Shown: positions 44,506 to 53,641 of the stretch, in pieces
Layout of the letters: every line of letters begins with the position of its first letter
Position numbering within the stretch: the first letter of the stretch is position 1
Assembly: GCF_017921835.1 (NCBI RefSeq)
Contig: NZ_JAGEMN010000001.1
Location: forward strand, 2,163,874-2,227,873
Direction of reading: 5' to 3'
From: Sporosarcina sp. 6E9
GTDB taxonomy: Bacteria; Bacillota; Bacilli; Bacillales_A; Planococcaceae
Length of the DNA stretch: 64,000 nucleotides
Notes under the pieces: model-generated
Database searches by the model: none
Told to the model about the DNA's origin: nothing
The model's input: the letters and a program-made list of their open reading frames with translations, nothing else
Program-made: the position numbers and the translations under genes

Positions 44506-47442
44506 TTAGCGCAAACTTATGATCTCGTTGTAAATTCTTTCGTTGTTAGAGGCGTCGATTTGGTCGAATACTAAGTGTTTTTTATCGGTAATTTCTTGTT
44601 TTTCCGTAAACTCATTGACCAAATAATATTCGATGGCGTTGATTATCGCTTCTTCTGTTTTGCAAATATCACCTAAAAATGTTTCTTCAATCGGTCTTAA
44701 AATACCGTTTTTGAAAAATGTATCTGAGTCGAAGTGGTAGAATATAATTGGCTTAGACATGTAATTGAAATCGAATGAGACGGACGAATAATCTGTGATC
44801 ATTAATTTGTTTTCAATTAATAAATCTTGAACGTTTCTTTCACCTAACTCGATAATAGACACACGGTTTGTTTCCAACGCCTCGAAATGCTCGATAAATT
44901 GCTGCATACGGTAATGTGGGTAAACATTCAAATTCACATCATGCTTGTTCAGCAAATTCAAAAGCCTTTCATTTGAAATCAAGCCTTTATAACGCTCGAA
45001 ATATTCCGATGCCATAAAGTCTTCTTCCGTATTCAACCATTCTCTCCATGTCGGGATTAACAAAATGGATCTATCTGCATCATTCTTTTCAAGTAATGCA
45101 TCGAAACGTGAAAGTCCTGTGATCATAACTTCGTCGTCCTCATAACCCATTTCATCTTTTACCATTTCTTTCTCTGATTCCGAACTCACGCAAAACATTT
45201 GAAATGGGTCAATATAGTAATATTTATGGTATTCAACATTTTTTCGTCCAAGTACACCGTGTTGGAGGAAAACCCTTTTCCCTTTCCGATAATTATCCAT
45301 CACAGTGCTTTTCACCGGCAATATATATTCTATATCATGTGAGCCAATAAAAGTCGTGGCAAGTAAGGCCGTTTTTAAATGTTCCATAGATCCTAGAAGT
45401 AACACATTGCCTAAATCCTCAATATTTTTCAGGTCTGCCGAGTTTTCATCAATTGCATAGTAAACCTTTTTTTCCGGATGATTTTCCCGACAATATTTAA
45501 AGAAATGATAACCCGTATCCTGTGCGGTATCTGGACGTTCTCCGATTATCCACACATCTTCATTCCGATTTTTGAATCTGTCCAGATGAACGCCGTACTT
45601 AATATATCGCATCATTTCTTTGGTATACGTATAGCTTTCGATTTTTATATTTCCTCGTGGTGTTAGCGTTAAATAGTTTTTATAGTATTGGTGATTTTGT
45701 TGATATGAATACTTCAGACGATAGTCATCTTTATAGTATTTATACTTTTGTAATCCCAATTTCCGTTCAACTACTTCATTCTTGTAGTGAATTTGAATAT
45801 ACAAATCAAGAATATCTTTATTGTTTTGTTGGAGCCCGCAAATATTTTCGAGTGGGATTTCTACATAGAACCCAGCGTATTTATAGTCGAATCCCCCGCC
45901 TGACAACTTCTTTTTGCCTATGATATTTTCTAACGGTATGTTCAACTCTGAATCACTTTCTCTGTTTCTAATAATTAGGAAGCGATTCATCGAATTTTTC
46001 TCATTGAAACTTATCGCCTCAAGGTATGCATATCCACCTATACATAACTTTTTATTTCTAATTCGATATGAACTTAAATCGCGATTTATCGTCAAAGAAC
46101 TTAATGAAATCGACACATGTCCATGTAGTGTTCGATAAAAGAACAATTGATAAAGGTTTTCGTCTTCAATTTTTTTACGTGTATCATATGCAAGTGAATC
46201 TGTTTCCTGATCTTTTTTAACCAGAAATCTAAATAAATGGTCGGATCCGCGGATATTAAGTTGCAAGTAGATATCCCAACGAGAATTTTCAAGTTCTTCA
46301 CTTGGTAAAAGGTCTTTGTAATCCAATTTAAAACTAAGTTCATAGCCATTTTCCGATTCATTCAAAGTGACGGGAAATGACGATAATTCATCTGTATTTC
46401 TTTGCCTTAATATTAAAAGATAACTCTGCTGCTTTTTATGTTTTGGTAAATTTTCTTTTTTTATGACTCCCTGGAGCGAAACGATGTCAGATTGAACCTT
46501 TCCAACCAAGTTTTGTACAGAGATATTAGATAGTTTACATTGAAGCGATAATGAATCATTTTTCGTTCGGTAACTAATTAGTTGTCTAGACTCTTTTTCA
46601 GTTTCACGAAACAATGGGTCCTTATCAATCATTGCATTCTCATGTAATTTCACCCTAAAAGTTCGTTTATCGGCTAACAGTAAATAATAGTCATAAATAC
46701 CTTTTAGCGACTCAAGCACATGAATATCCACTTTTGATTGCCATGAATCTTCATTTAGCCATCTGATTGGGAATTCATATTGCAAGGTTGACGCACGTTT
46801 TTTTACTACTAACGAAACATACTTTTGCAATTCCTTCTCAACCTTAGCCGAACCTTCAATTAGTATACCTTCGTCACTATTGGAAATCTTTTTCACATGG
46901 TTTGTGATTTTTTTTGAAGTAAAGCTGTTTAACACGTCATTCATTTCATTTAAATGTCCAGATTCATCAACTTTCAACGATGTTATACTTATGTTTCCGT
47001 ATTTAGTGATGTATGGTTGAATTGTTAGTTCATGATTATTTTCTATGATAGAATGTTTTTGTAGGTCAATCTGGGCTTTAGCTTCAGTCGATAGACGAAT
47101 TTCAAAGTTATTTATAGCTATGAAAAAACTCCATTTGCCTATTTCTTTTTCCAATAAGCTAGTTATTTCCGTCAAATTTACTTCAGTAGTTAACACATTC
47201 TCCTCAGTGAGCGTGCAGTTAAATTTATAAGTCTTATTCGAGTTATACATGTCTTTCACAACAAATCTATAATTGCTATCGTTATTTTTCACTCCGCGAC
47301 CTGTTAATCTTACTTGCATCAAATTGCCATTAAAATCTAGTGAAGACACTTTAATATCACCGATTGTCAAATGACGAACTTGGTTGTTCATGATTCTTAG
47401 TACTTTTTTTGCTATATGTACTATGCTGCGTCTGCCTATCAT
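44506..47442 (-). CDS. Large CDP-glycerol glycerophosphotransferase family protein with a long unassigned N-terminal region
   Basis: A 978-residue protein. ATG at 47442 is chosen because AGGAGG lies six bases upstream; the frame is open to 47469. The C-terminal 375 residues (about 605-978) are a TagF-type transferase: DVWIIGERPDTAQDTGYHFF, VFLQHGVLGRKN (His), MITGLSRFDALL, ILLIPTWREWL and LMITDYSSVSFDF. The first 600 residues hold repeated beta-strand-rich segments (for instance LTIGDIKVSSLDFNGNLMQV and several ENxWDIYLQL-like units) with no motif that I recognise. It has no signal peptide, so it probably works at the cytoplasmic membrane face. The role could be polymerase for a teichoic acid chain; the N-terminal region may bind polymer or partners. 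Confidence 0.82.
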   Translation of the reverse strand: MIGRRSIVHIAKKVLRIMNNQVRHLTIGDIKVSSLDFNGNLMQVRLTGRGVKNNDSNYRFVVKDMYNSNKTYKFNCTLTEENVLTTEVNLTEITSLLEKEIGKWSFFIAINNFEIRLSTEAKAQIDLQKHSIIENNHELTIQPYITKYGNISITSLKVDESGHLNEMNDVLNSFTSKKITNHVKKISNSDEGILIEGSAKVEKELQKYVSLVVKKRASTLQYEFPIRWLNEDSWQSKVDIHVLESLKGIYDYYLLLADKRTFRVKLHENAMIDKDPLFRETEKESRQLISYRTKNDSLSLQCKLSNISVQNLVGKVQSDIVSLQGVIKKENLPKHKKQQSYLLILRQRNTDELSSFPVTLNESENGYELSFKLDYKDLLPSEELENSRWDIYLQLNIRGSDHLFRFLVKKDQETDSLAYDTRKKIEDENLYQLFFYRTLHGHVSISLSSLTINRDLSSYRIRNKKLCIGGYAYLEAISFNEKNSMNRFLIIRNRESDSELNIPLENIIGKKKLSGGGFDYKYAGFYVEIPLENICGLQQNNKDILDLYIQIHYKNEVVERKLGLQKYKYYKDDYRLKYSYQQNHQYYKNYLTLTPRGNIKIESYTYTKEMMRYIKYGVHLDRFKNRNEDVWIIGERPDTAQDTGYHFFKYCRENHPEKKVYYAIDENSADLKNIEDLGNVLLLGSMEHLKTALLATTFIGSHDIEYILPVKSTVMDNYRKGKRVFLQHGVLGRKNVEYHKYYYIDPFQMFCVSSESEKEMVKDEMGYEDDEVMITGLSRFDALLEKNDADRSILLIPTWREWLNTEEDFMASEYFERYKGLISNERLLNLLNKHDVNLNVYPHYRMQQFIEHFEALETNRVSIIELGERNVQDLLIENKLMITDYSSVSFDFNYMSKPIIFYHFDSDTFFKNGILRPIEETFLGDICKTEEAIINAIEYYLVNEFTEKQEITDKKHLVFDQIDASNNERIYNEIISLR

Positions 47443-47661
47443 GTTCATCCTCCTATAATTCCCCAACACAGAAATACCAATTACTCTACATTAAATTGAT
47501 TCACTGATCATGTTTTTTAATTATTAAATACTAATGATATACTTAATCCACTTTTATTTTACTCATAGAAGAATACCATAAAAATTGTTTTTTCGCCTAC
47601 AATACTAAATTCAACTCTTCATTCTACATGTATCAATAATTTATGTACAAGGAGAATCACC

Positions 47662-49788
47662 ATGAAATCTATTTCAATAATAATGCCTATTTATAACACC
47701 GAGGAATTTTTGGTTCATAGTATTCAATCTGTGCTTCAACAAACATATCAAAACTTCGAACTGCTTTTACTGAACGATAATAGTGAAGATAATAGCAAAG
47801 AAATTATCGAGAATTACATGAAAAATGATCATCGAATTAAAGCACACCACTTCACCGATAGACATGGTGTAGGTGCTGTGCGGAATTTCGGCATTAACAT
47901 GGCTACCGGGGATTATATTTACTTTCTTGATAGTGATGACTATTTGGCTCCAAGCACTTTACAGATACTGATTGAAAACATTCATAACTTTGATTTAATA
48001 TCCGGAAGACTGATGAGGGCAAACGTTAGTCTAGAACATGCTGCTATTAGCAACGACCAAGACAACCAGGATATTAAAATATATACAAACAGGAAATACA
48101 GATTAATTCGAAACAATTCCGTTTTGAACCGTTTATTTACCAAACGTTTTTTGGCAGATAACAATATAAGGTTTTCCGAAGACGTAGAGAATTATTCGGA
48201 TTTATCATTTTTGGTTCATGCATTCTCAATTGTTCAGGAAGTTCCCTATACAAAAGAGAGCATCTACTTTAAAAGAAGGCGTAACGATCCTATTTCGAAC
48301 CCCTCTCTCCTTCAAACTGGCATGCCGGGGCGAATTAATGACTTTACTCATGTGTATATGCATTTAAAAGATAATTACTCTAGTGATGAAAAGGTTAATT
48401 TGTTTTTGGATCGTCAATTATTCAACTTTTATCGTAGGCAAATTGTCGCCTACTTCAGAAACAATCAAAATGTAGATGAGGTTTTCTCTGTTTTAAGTGA
48501 CGCAATGGTGAGATTGAATTCCAATCTTGTTCAGAAAAGTCCATCTCGAACAAAAAAAGAGATCAAAGCGATTCAAACAGGTAACCTAATACATTATAAA
48601 AAAGTAAACTTAAAACATCAGCGACTTCGTAATCTTAAAACAGCTTTAAAAGGGCGTAGACGACTTTATATTCAACTATACCGTTCCCTCTTTATGAAGA
48701 TGCCTTTAAAGAAAAAAACAGTTGTTTTTGAGAGCTTTTTAGGGAAATCTTATTCAGATAGCCCCAAGTATATTTACGAATACATGATTGAAAATAAAAT
48801 GGACTACAACTACGTTTGGATATTTAATGAGAAGAAGAATATCCCTGGCAATGCGTCTCAAGTAAAAAGATTTAGTTTAAAGTATTTTTATTACCTAGCT
48901 CGAGCTAAGTACTGGGTGAGTAATTCACGGCTTCCGATCACTTTAAATAAAAGAGAAGGCAATGTGTATTTACAGACTTGGCATGGGACTCCCTTAAAAC
49001 AATTAGTGTTTGATATGGTTGACGTGTATTCCGCTGACCCAAAATATAAATCGAATTTTTATAGACAATCTAGAAGATGGGATTACTTAAGTTCACCAAA
49101 TGCATATTCATCTGCAATATTCCGCAGTGCGTTTAAATACGATAAAGAAATGCTAGAGTTTGGTTATCCTCGAAATGACATTTTATATACAAAAAATAAT
49201 CCAGACAATATAAATGAACTGAAAGTTTCTATGCGAATTCCAACAGATAAAAAGGTTGTTTTGTATGCGCCTACTTGGCGGGATGATGAGTTCTATTCAG
49301 CCGGTAAATACAAATTTACACTTCAGCTTGAACTCGATAAGTTACAGGCCGAACTCGGTGATGACTATATCGTCTTACTCAGAATGCACTATTTCATTGC
49401 CAATCAATTGGACATATCGGAATATAGCGGTTTTGTTTACGACTTTTCAAGTTATGATGACATTGCCGAACTTTACTTAGTTTCGGATGTTTTGATAACG
49501 GATTATTCTTCCGTATTTTTTGATTTTGCGAATTTAAAACGACCAATTCTTTTTTATACTTACGATTTAGAAAATTACCGGGATAAGCTTAGAGGATTTT
49601 ATCTTGATATTGAAACAGAAGTCCCGGGTCCTCTGCTTCGTAATACAGAAGAAGTTATTCATGCAATCTCCGATATTCAAAATGTCCAAAAAGATTACGC
49701 GACTAGATATGATGCTTTTTATGAACGATTTTGTAAGTGGGATGATGGGAAGGCTTCTGAGAATACCGTAAAGGCCGTTTTTAAATAA
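47662..49788 (+). CDS. Fusion of family 2 glycosyltransferase and TagF-like glycerophosphotransferase
   Basis: A 708-residue two-domain enzyme. ATG at 47662 after AAGGAG. Residues 1-110 are a GT-A family 2 domain: SIIMPIYNTEEFLVHSIQSV, LLNDNSEDNS, GVGAVRNFGINMATGDYIYF and LDSDDY (metal-binding DxD). A basic helical linker follows (about 285-345). Residues about 350-708 are a CDP-glycerol glycerophosphotransferase: TVVFESFLGKSYSDSPKYIY, LQTWHGTPLKQL, FGYPRNDILY, VLYAPTWRDDEF and LITDYSSVFFDFA. The second half is a close paralogue of 38816-39994. Such a fusion could both add glycerol phosphate and glycosylate, or alternate them in a mixed polymer. It starts the plus-strand half of the cluster and ends in a strong terminator. 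Confidence 0.92.
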   Translation: MKSISIIMPIYNTEEFLVHSIQSVLQQTYQNFELLLLNDNSEDNSKEIIENYMKNDHRIKAHHFTDRHGVGAVRNFGINMATGDYIYFLDSDDYLAPSTLQILIENIHNFDLISGRLMRANVSLEHAAISNDQDNQDIKIYTNRKYRLIRNNSVLNRLFTKRFLADNNIRFSEDVENYSDLSFLVHAFSIVQEVPYTKESIYFKRRRNDPISNPSLLQTGMPGRINDFTHVYMHLKDNYSSDEKVNLFLDRQLFNFYRRQIVAYFRNNQNVDEVFSVLSDAMVRLNSNLVQKSPSRTKKEIKAIQTGNLIHYKKVNLKHQRLRNLKTALKGRRRLYIQLYRSLFMKMPLKKKTVVFESFLGKSYSDSPKYIYEYMIENKMDYNYVWIFNEKKNIPGNASQVKRFSLKYFYYLARAKYWVSNSRLPITLNKREGNVYLQTWHGTPLKQLVFDMVDVYSADPKYKSNFYRQSRRWDYLSSPNAYSSAIFRSAFKYDKEMLEFGYPRNDILYTKNNPDNINELKVSMRIPTDKKVVLYAPTWRDDEFYSAGKYKFTLQLELDKLQAELGDDYIVLLRMHYFIANQLDISEYSGFVYDFSSYDDIAELYLVSDVLITDYSSVFFDFANLKRPILFYTYDLENYRDKLRGFYLDIETEVPGPLLRNTEEVIHAISDIQNVQKDYATRYDAFYERFCKWDDGKASENTVKAVFK

Positions 49789-49793
49789 TCACC

Positions 49794-49830
49794 AAAGTAT
49801 GGAAGTTGGTTGCTTCCATACTTTTTTTCT
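49794..49830 (+). terminator. Intrinsic terminator after the GT2-TagF fusion gene
   Basis: 12-bp stem AAAGTATGGAAG / CTTCCATACTTT with a 7-base loop and a run of T, six bases after the stop codon. Confidence 0.9.
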
Positions 49831-49924
49831 TTTACCTATGCTTTTCCTAGCATTTACCAATGGACTTTTTTAGTGTATTCTTGTTTATAACATTTACAAG
49901 ATTCAGAGATAACGGAGGATGAAG

Positions 49925-51106
49925 ATGCAAACGCGGAATCGAAATTTAAAAGTTAAACTTGTTTTCAATGGCATTATTTTTTCTAGTCTTTTCATTATGG
50001 GCATGCAATTTACACCGTTTCGATTTATGGATAAAGAAGCTTTAATTGGACCACTCATTATTTTGACGGCCATTTTAATCTACTATTTAATTTTTAATCG
50101 AGAAATAATCATCACGAAAAATTCACTGTTAATCGCTGCTCTTTCTGCACTTTTCTTTATGTATTATATTGCAAACATTACTGCGCGGGTTCCTTTGAAG
50201 CCTGCTTATATGATTTATTTAGCCATTATTTTTGCAGTTTTTCTTTTCATAGGCACGTTTAAAAATAAAGTCCTTTTCTATCCAGCATCGATTATTTTTG
50301 TGTTCTTATATGTAAATCTACTATTCTTGCCTAGGATCCTCACACATATGAGTTTAACGAATGCGAATTCAAACGGTATTATCGCATTTTTATTGTTGTT
50401 TTTTTGTATTATTAATTTTAGAGAATCGAATTGGATTCTTAGAATCATAAACATTTATAATACCTTGTTTTTACTCTATGCACTTTTCATGGTTGCCACT
50501 TCGCGTGCAGCGATGCTGGCATTTCTAGTTTCAGTCTTTATTTACCTAGTCGTGAAGAAATCGCATAGATTCGTTTTTCCGTTCATCGCACTACTCATTG
50601 TCGGTAGCCAAGCCTTTACATTGTTTTATTTAAAAGCGAAAGGCACAACTATAGGGATGAAATTGAATGCATTAACGGAAAAGTATACCGGGAAAAGGTT
50701 TTTCTCAGGGAGAGACCGGGTTTGGAAAGAGTCCCTTGAGGACGTTACCAATTCCGGAAACATTTGGACGGGCCTTGGAAATAACACTCAACACGGCGAA
50801 TTTAACGGTTATTTACATAACTTTTACGTACAATTATTTTATCAATCTGGAATTATTGGTTTGCTATTAATGTCCGCACTGCTTTTGGCAATTGCATATG
50901 TTGCGATGAAAGTTAAAAGAGACACGATTGATCATAGTTATAAGATTTTATTCGCCTATTTTGTCGGCATACTTTTCTTACAAATATTCGAAGGACATCT
51001 CATTTATAAATTCGAACTAATTTCTATGTTGTGTTGGATCATAATTGCTTTGTTTGTCAATAAAACGCTACTGATGAATTTTAATAGTAATGAAAAGCGA
51101 CTCTAA
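49925..51106 (+). CDS. O-antigen ligase / Wzy-like polymerase membrane protein
   Basis: A 393-residue protein with about ten membrane helices. ATG at 49925 lies six bases after GGAGG; the ATG at 49919 abuts that site and is less likely. The large extracytoplasmic loop carries SGRDRVWKESLEDVTNSGNI, GLGNNTQHGEFNGYLHNFYV and FYQSGIIGLLLM, which is the O-antigen ligase/polymerase (Wzy_C/WaaL) signature with the conserved loop histidines. In a Gram-positive it would polymerise lipid-linked repeat units or attach chains. The polysaccharide operon at 24982-36794 has no polymerase, so this may be its missing Wzy, although it is 13 kb away and on the other strand. Confidence 0.85.
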   Translation: MQTRNRNLKVKLVFNGIIFSSLFIMGMQFTPFRFMDKEALIGPLIILTAILIYYLIFNREIIITKNSLLIAALSALFFMYYIANITARVPLKPAYMIYLAIIFAVFLFIGTFKNKVLFYPASIIFVFLYVNLLFLPRILTHMSLTNANSNGIIAFLLLFFCIINFRESNWILRIINIYNTLFLLYALFMVATSRAAMLAFLVSVFIYLVVKKSHRFVFPFIALLIVGSQAFTLFYLKAKGTTIGMKLNALTEKYTGKRFFSGRDRVWKESLEDVTNSGNIWTGLGNNTQHGEFNGYLHNFYVQLFYQSGIIGLLLMSALLLAIAYVAMKVKRDTIDHSYKILFAYFVGILFLQIFEGHLIYKFELISMLCWIIIALFVNKTLLMNFNSNEKRL

Positions 51107-51121
51107 TAGGGTCGCTTTTTT
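51093..51121 (+). terminator. Intrinsic terminator overlapping the end of the polymerase gene
   Basis: 9-bp stem AAAAGCGAC / GTCGCTTTT followed by T. The left arm includes the last codons of the gene. Confidence 0.85.
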
Positions 51122-51305
51122 GTTTGATTATCAATAAATCCTTCAATTACTAAGATTATAATTTCCCTCCCAAAAAGTGAGATTCTTGTAGTATAATAGA
51201 CTATTACTCGAAGGGAGCTTTAAAAAGGAGAAAAGAACCACTATTTCATTAAGAGTTTTCTGTCTAGCGTTAACATTGCAATATTACTTTTATGGAGGAT
51301 TATGA

Positions 51306-53303
51306 ATGGATCGATATTTAAAAACAAGTATTTATATAATGATTTTTGCCTTACTTATACAACTATTTCCTGCTGTATCTTTCGCGGAAGATGAATTGGT
51401 CGAAGAACCTACGGAAGTCTTGTTGTATGCATCAGAAAAAGGTGGACAAATTGCACTTTACGAAGATGAGCGTGCTGAGAAAGTATTGGCTTATATTCCC
51501 GATTCCACTTCTGTTGAATTGCTTAATTCACAAGAGGGGTACTCACAGGTTCTATTTATTCCTAAAATTCCTGATGATGAAGCCAATTCCTCGATAGTTG
51601 GTTTTGTTCAAAACGTTCATATCGTCAATCCCGATGATGTAGAAGCGTTTCTACAAAAAAGGGATAATGAGGGGATTATTTTAGAGGATCATGAAGAAAC
51701 CGATCTTGAAGAAATTGACAGTGAAGACAACGTAATTATCGATGAACCAGGCGATTCAACCGATTCGACCGATAATACCGAGCTTGAAATTCAGCACGAA
51801 GAGAACTTACTTGAAGAAGAAGAGATAAATCTAGAAGAAGAAATTGATACATCAATGCCTTCGATACCTGAAGCAGAAGATCAACAAGTCGAAAAACGCA
51901 TGACTTCCTTAGCGGTAGCTTCCACTCCTACTTTACAAGGTGTGGCTCTCAAAAGTTCGACAAAAATCTACTCTGGGATGTCAACGGGGTCTTCTGTTTT
52001 GAAAGCTTATAAACAAGGACACATCCTTAAATTTAAATCACATACTGCTGATTGGTATATTGCTACAGTCTACATAAGTGGAAAACCGCAAACTGGGTAT
52101 ATTCATCTGAATGACGTGGATCTCCTAATCGAGCAAAAGCGACTTGTCGGGTACGCGGCCGTTCAACCGGTGCATGTTTATCAAAGTCCCACGCAAAACA
52201 ACGGTGTTCTTAAGAGTTATAATCGCGGAGCTAAGCTAATTTATCGCACTTTTTCTTCTCAGTGGCATCAAGCGACAGTTATTATTAACGGTCAAGCGCG
52301 GACTGGGTATATTCATGTGAATGATGTCGGTCCTGAATTACCTGTAACTCAGGCTCCTATAAGAGGATTGGCTGTTTCTAAAGTTGTTTCTGTATATAGT
52401 TCTACATCAACGAACTCATCCGTTTTGAAATCATATTCTCAAGGACATATTCTTCTTTATCGTCCATATAATAGCGCTTGGTACGAGGCGACGGTTTATG
52501 TGAACGGAAAGGCTCGAAAAGGGTATATTAATCGTAATGATGTTGAAAATATTGTGACTAACCAAGTAACCGTTAGAGGAGTTGCAGTTAATAGTCCGAC
52601 ACGGGTTTATTCAAAGGCATCTACTTCGGCTTCAACCTTGAAAAGCTATTCGTTTGGTAGAGCGCTCATTTATCGCACATTTACCGATAGTTGGTATGAA
52701 GCGACGGTTTACGTGAACGGAAAACCTAGTACAGGATATATTCATAAGAGTCATGTCGTTAATGTTACCGGGAAGAAGATAGTCTTAGATCCTGGTCACG
52801 GCGGTTCGGATCCCGGTGCACAAGCATTAGGTCTTGTTGAGAAGGAACTGAACTTGGATATCGCTCTTCGAACAAAGAACTTATTGGAAAGTGCCGGCTT
52901 TAGTGTCGTCATGACTAGAACAACGGACGTATTTGTTTCATTAGCAGGAAGAGCTGAAATAGCGAACAGTTCAAATGCCGATATTTTCATCAGCATTCAT
53001 GGAAATTCGTTTAACGGCGCTACACAGGGTGTCGAAACTTTCTGGTATGGCAAGTACGAAAAAGCGAATAGCATGCGACTTGCGCACGCATTGCAAAACA
53101 ATGTGGTTAGTAAAATGAATATGTCCTATCGAAGAGTTGCTGAAGGTAATTTTCATGTCATTCGAGAAACGAAAGTTCCGAGCGCTCTTTTAGAAGTTGG
53201 ATTTATCGATAACCCAAGTGATGCAGCAAAGTTGAAACAAAGTAAATATAGGCAATTAGCTGCTGAGGGAATTATGCTTGGCGCATTGGATTATTTTAGG
53301 TAA
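51306..53303 (+). CDS. Secreted N-acetylmuramoyl-L-alanine amidase (Amidase_3) with SH3-like wall-binding repeats
   Basis: A 665-residue zinc autolysin. ATG at 51306 follows GGAGG by seven bases. Signal peptide about 1-27 (FPAVSFAED). Residues 30-110 are a divergent SH3-like unit, then a very acidic linker (about 120-195). Four repeats (about 210-272, 279-341, 351-413 and 421-483) have L/V-x-G-x-A starts and GYIH ends and match those of the glucosaminidase at 40768-43155. Amidase_3 domain 490-665: His498 (LDPGHGGSDPG), Glu512 (LVEKELNLDIAL), His565 (FISIHGN) and Glu630 (ALLEVGFIDN), all zinc or catalytic residues. It cleaves the amide bond between MurNAc and the stem peptide. A promoter TATAAT lies near 51193. 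Confidence 0.95.
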   Translation: MDRYLKTSIYIMIFALLIQLFPAVSFAEDELVEEPTEVLLYASEKGGQIALYEDERAEKVLAYIPDSTSVELLNSQEGYSQVLFIPKIPDDEANSSIVGFVQNVHIVNPDDVEAFLQKRDNEGIILEDHEETDLEEIDSEDNVIIDEPGDSTDSTDNTELEIQHEENLLEEEEINLEEEIDTSMPSIPEAEDQQVEKRMTSLAVASTPTLQGVALKSSTKIYSGMSTGSSVLKAYKQGHILKFKSHTADWYIATVYISGKPQTGYIHLNDVDLLIEQKRLVGYAAVQPVHVYQSPTQNNGVLKSYNRGAKLIYRTFSSQWHQATVIINGQARTGYIHVNDVGPELPVTQAPIRGLAVSKVVSVYSSTSTNSSVLKSYSQGHILLYRPYNSAWYEATVYVNGKARKGYINRNDVENIVTNQVTVRGVAVNSPTRVYSKASTSASTLKSYSFGRALIYRTFTDSWYEATVYVNGKPSTGYIHKSHVVNVTGKKIVLDPGHGGSDPGAQALGLVEKELNLDIALRTKNLLESAGFSVVMTRTTDVFVSLAGRAEIANSSNADIFISIHGNSFNGATQGVETFWYGKYEKANSMRLAHALQNNVVSKMNMSYRRVAEGNFHVIRETKVPSALLEVGFIDNPSDAAKLKQSKYRQLAAEGIMLGALDYFR

Positions 53304-53540
53304 CTTTTAGAGGTACCTTTTAGAGGGGCCTCTTTTTAGCGGTACCTTTTAGCGGTACCTGTGCAAGGTTCATTTATGACAATTCACGGCGCTGGATAAA
53401 CAATCAAGGGGGTATCGACAAAGTGTTATACAGTCGATACCCCCTTTCTACTTTATGCAATTGTAGTGTATTATCTGAGTAGTGTCTTGCACAGGTACCT
53501 ACAAAGAGGTACTTATAGATGGTGCCTAAATAAAGGGACC
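53299..53540. repeat. GGTACC-type 13-14 bp tandem repeat element with inverted repeat and hairpin
   Basis: Five units start at 53299 (GGTAACTTTTAGA, overlapping the amidase stop codon), 53312, 53325, 53341 and 53354, spaced 13, 13, 16 and 13 bases. Four more degenerate units start at 53494, 53508, 53521 and 53535. Between them, GGTACCTGTGCAAG (53354-53367) and CTTGCACAGGTACC (53486-53499) are a perfect 14-bp inverted repeat, enclosing a hairpin at 53406-53446. It fills most of the 338-base gap between the amidase gene and tagB. It looks like a small REP- or MITE-like element; no transposase is seen. Confidence 0.7.
53406..53446. terminator. Strong hairpin, possible bidirectional terminator
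   Basis: 14-bp perfect stem AGGGGGTATCGAC-type arms (53406-53419 and 53432-53445), 12-base loop, followed by TTTCTACTTT on the plus strand. It may end the amidase transcript about 100 bases after the stop codon. Confidence 0.65.
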
Positions 53541-53574
53541 GAAATGAAGGTTGGAATGGGTGTTGTTGAGGTTT

Positions 53575-53606
53575 TTGACTATTTGGATAGTCCCATCTGG
53601 TATACT
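53575..53606 (+). promoter_or_regulatory. Possible promoter of tagB-capA
   Basis: Extended -10 TGGTATACT (TATACT at 53601-53606) about 36 bases before the start codon. A TTGACT at 53575-53580 is 20 bases upstream, longer than ideal. Confidence 0.45.
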
Positions 53607-53641
53607 AAATACGTTCATTAATATTTTAAGAAGGTGTCTAT

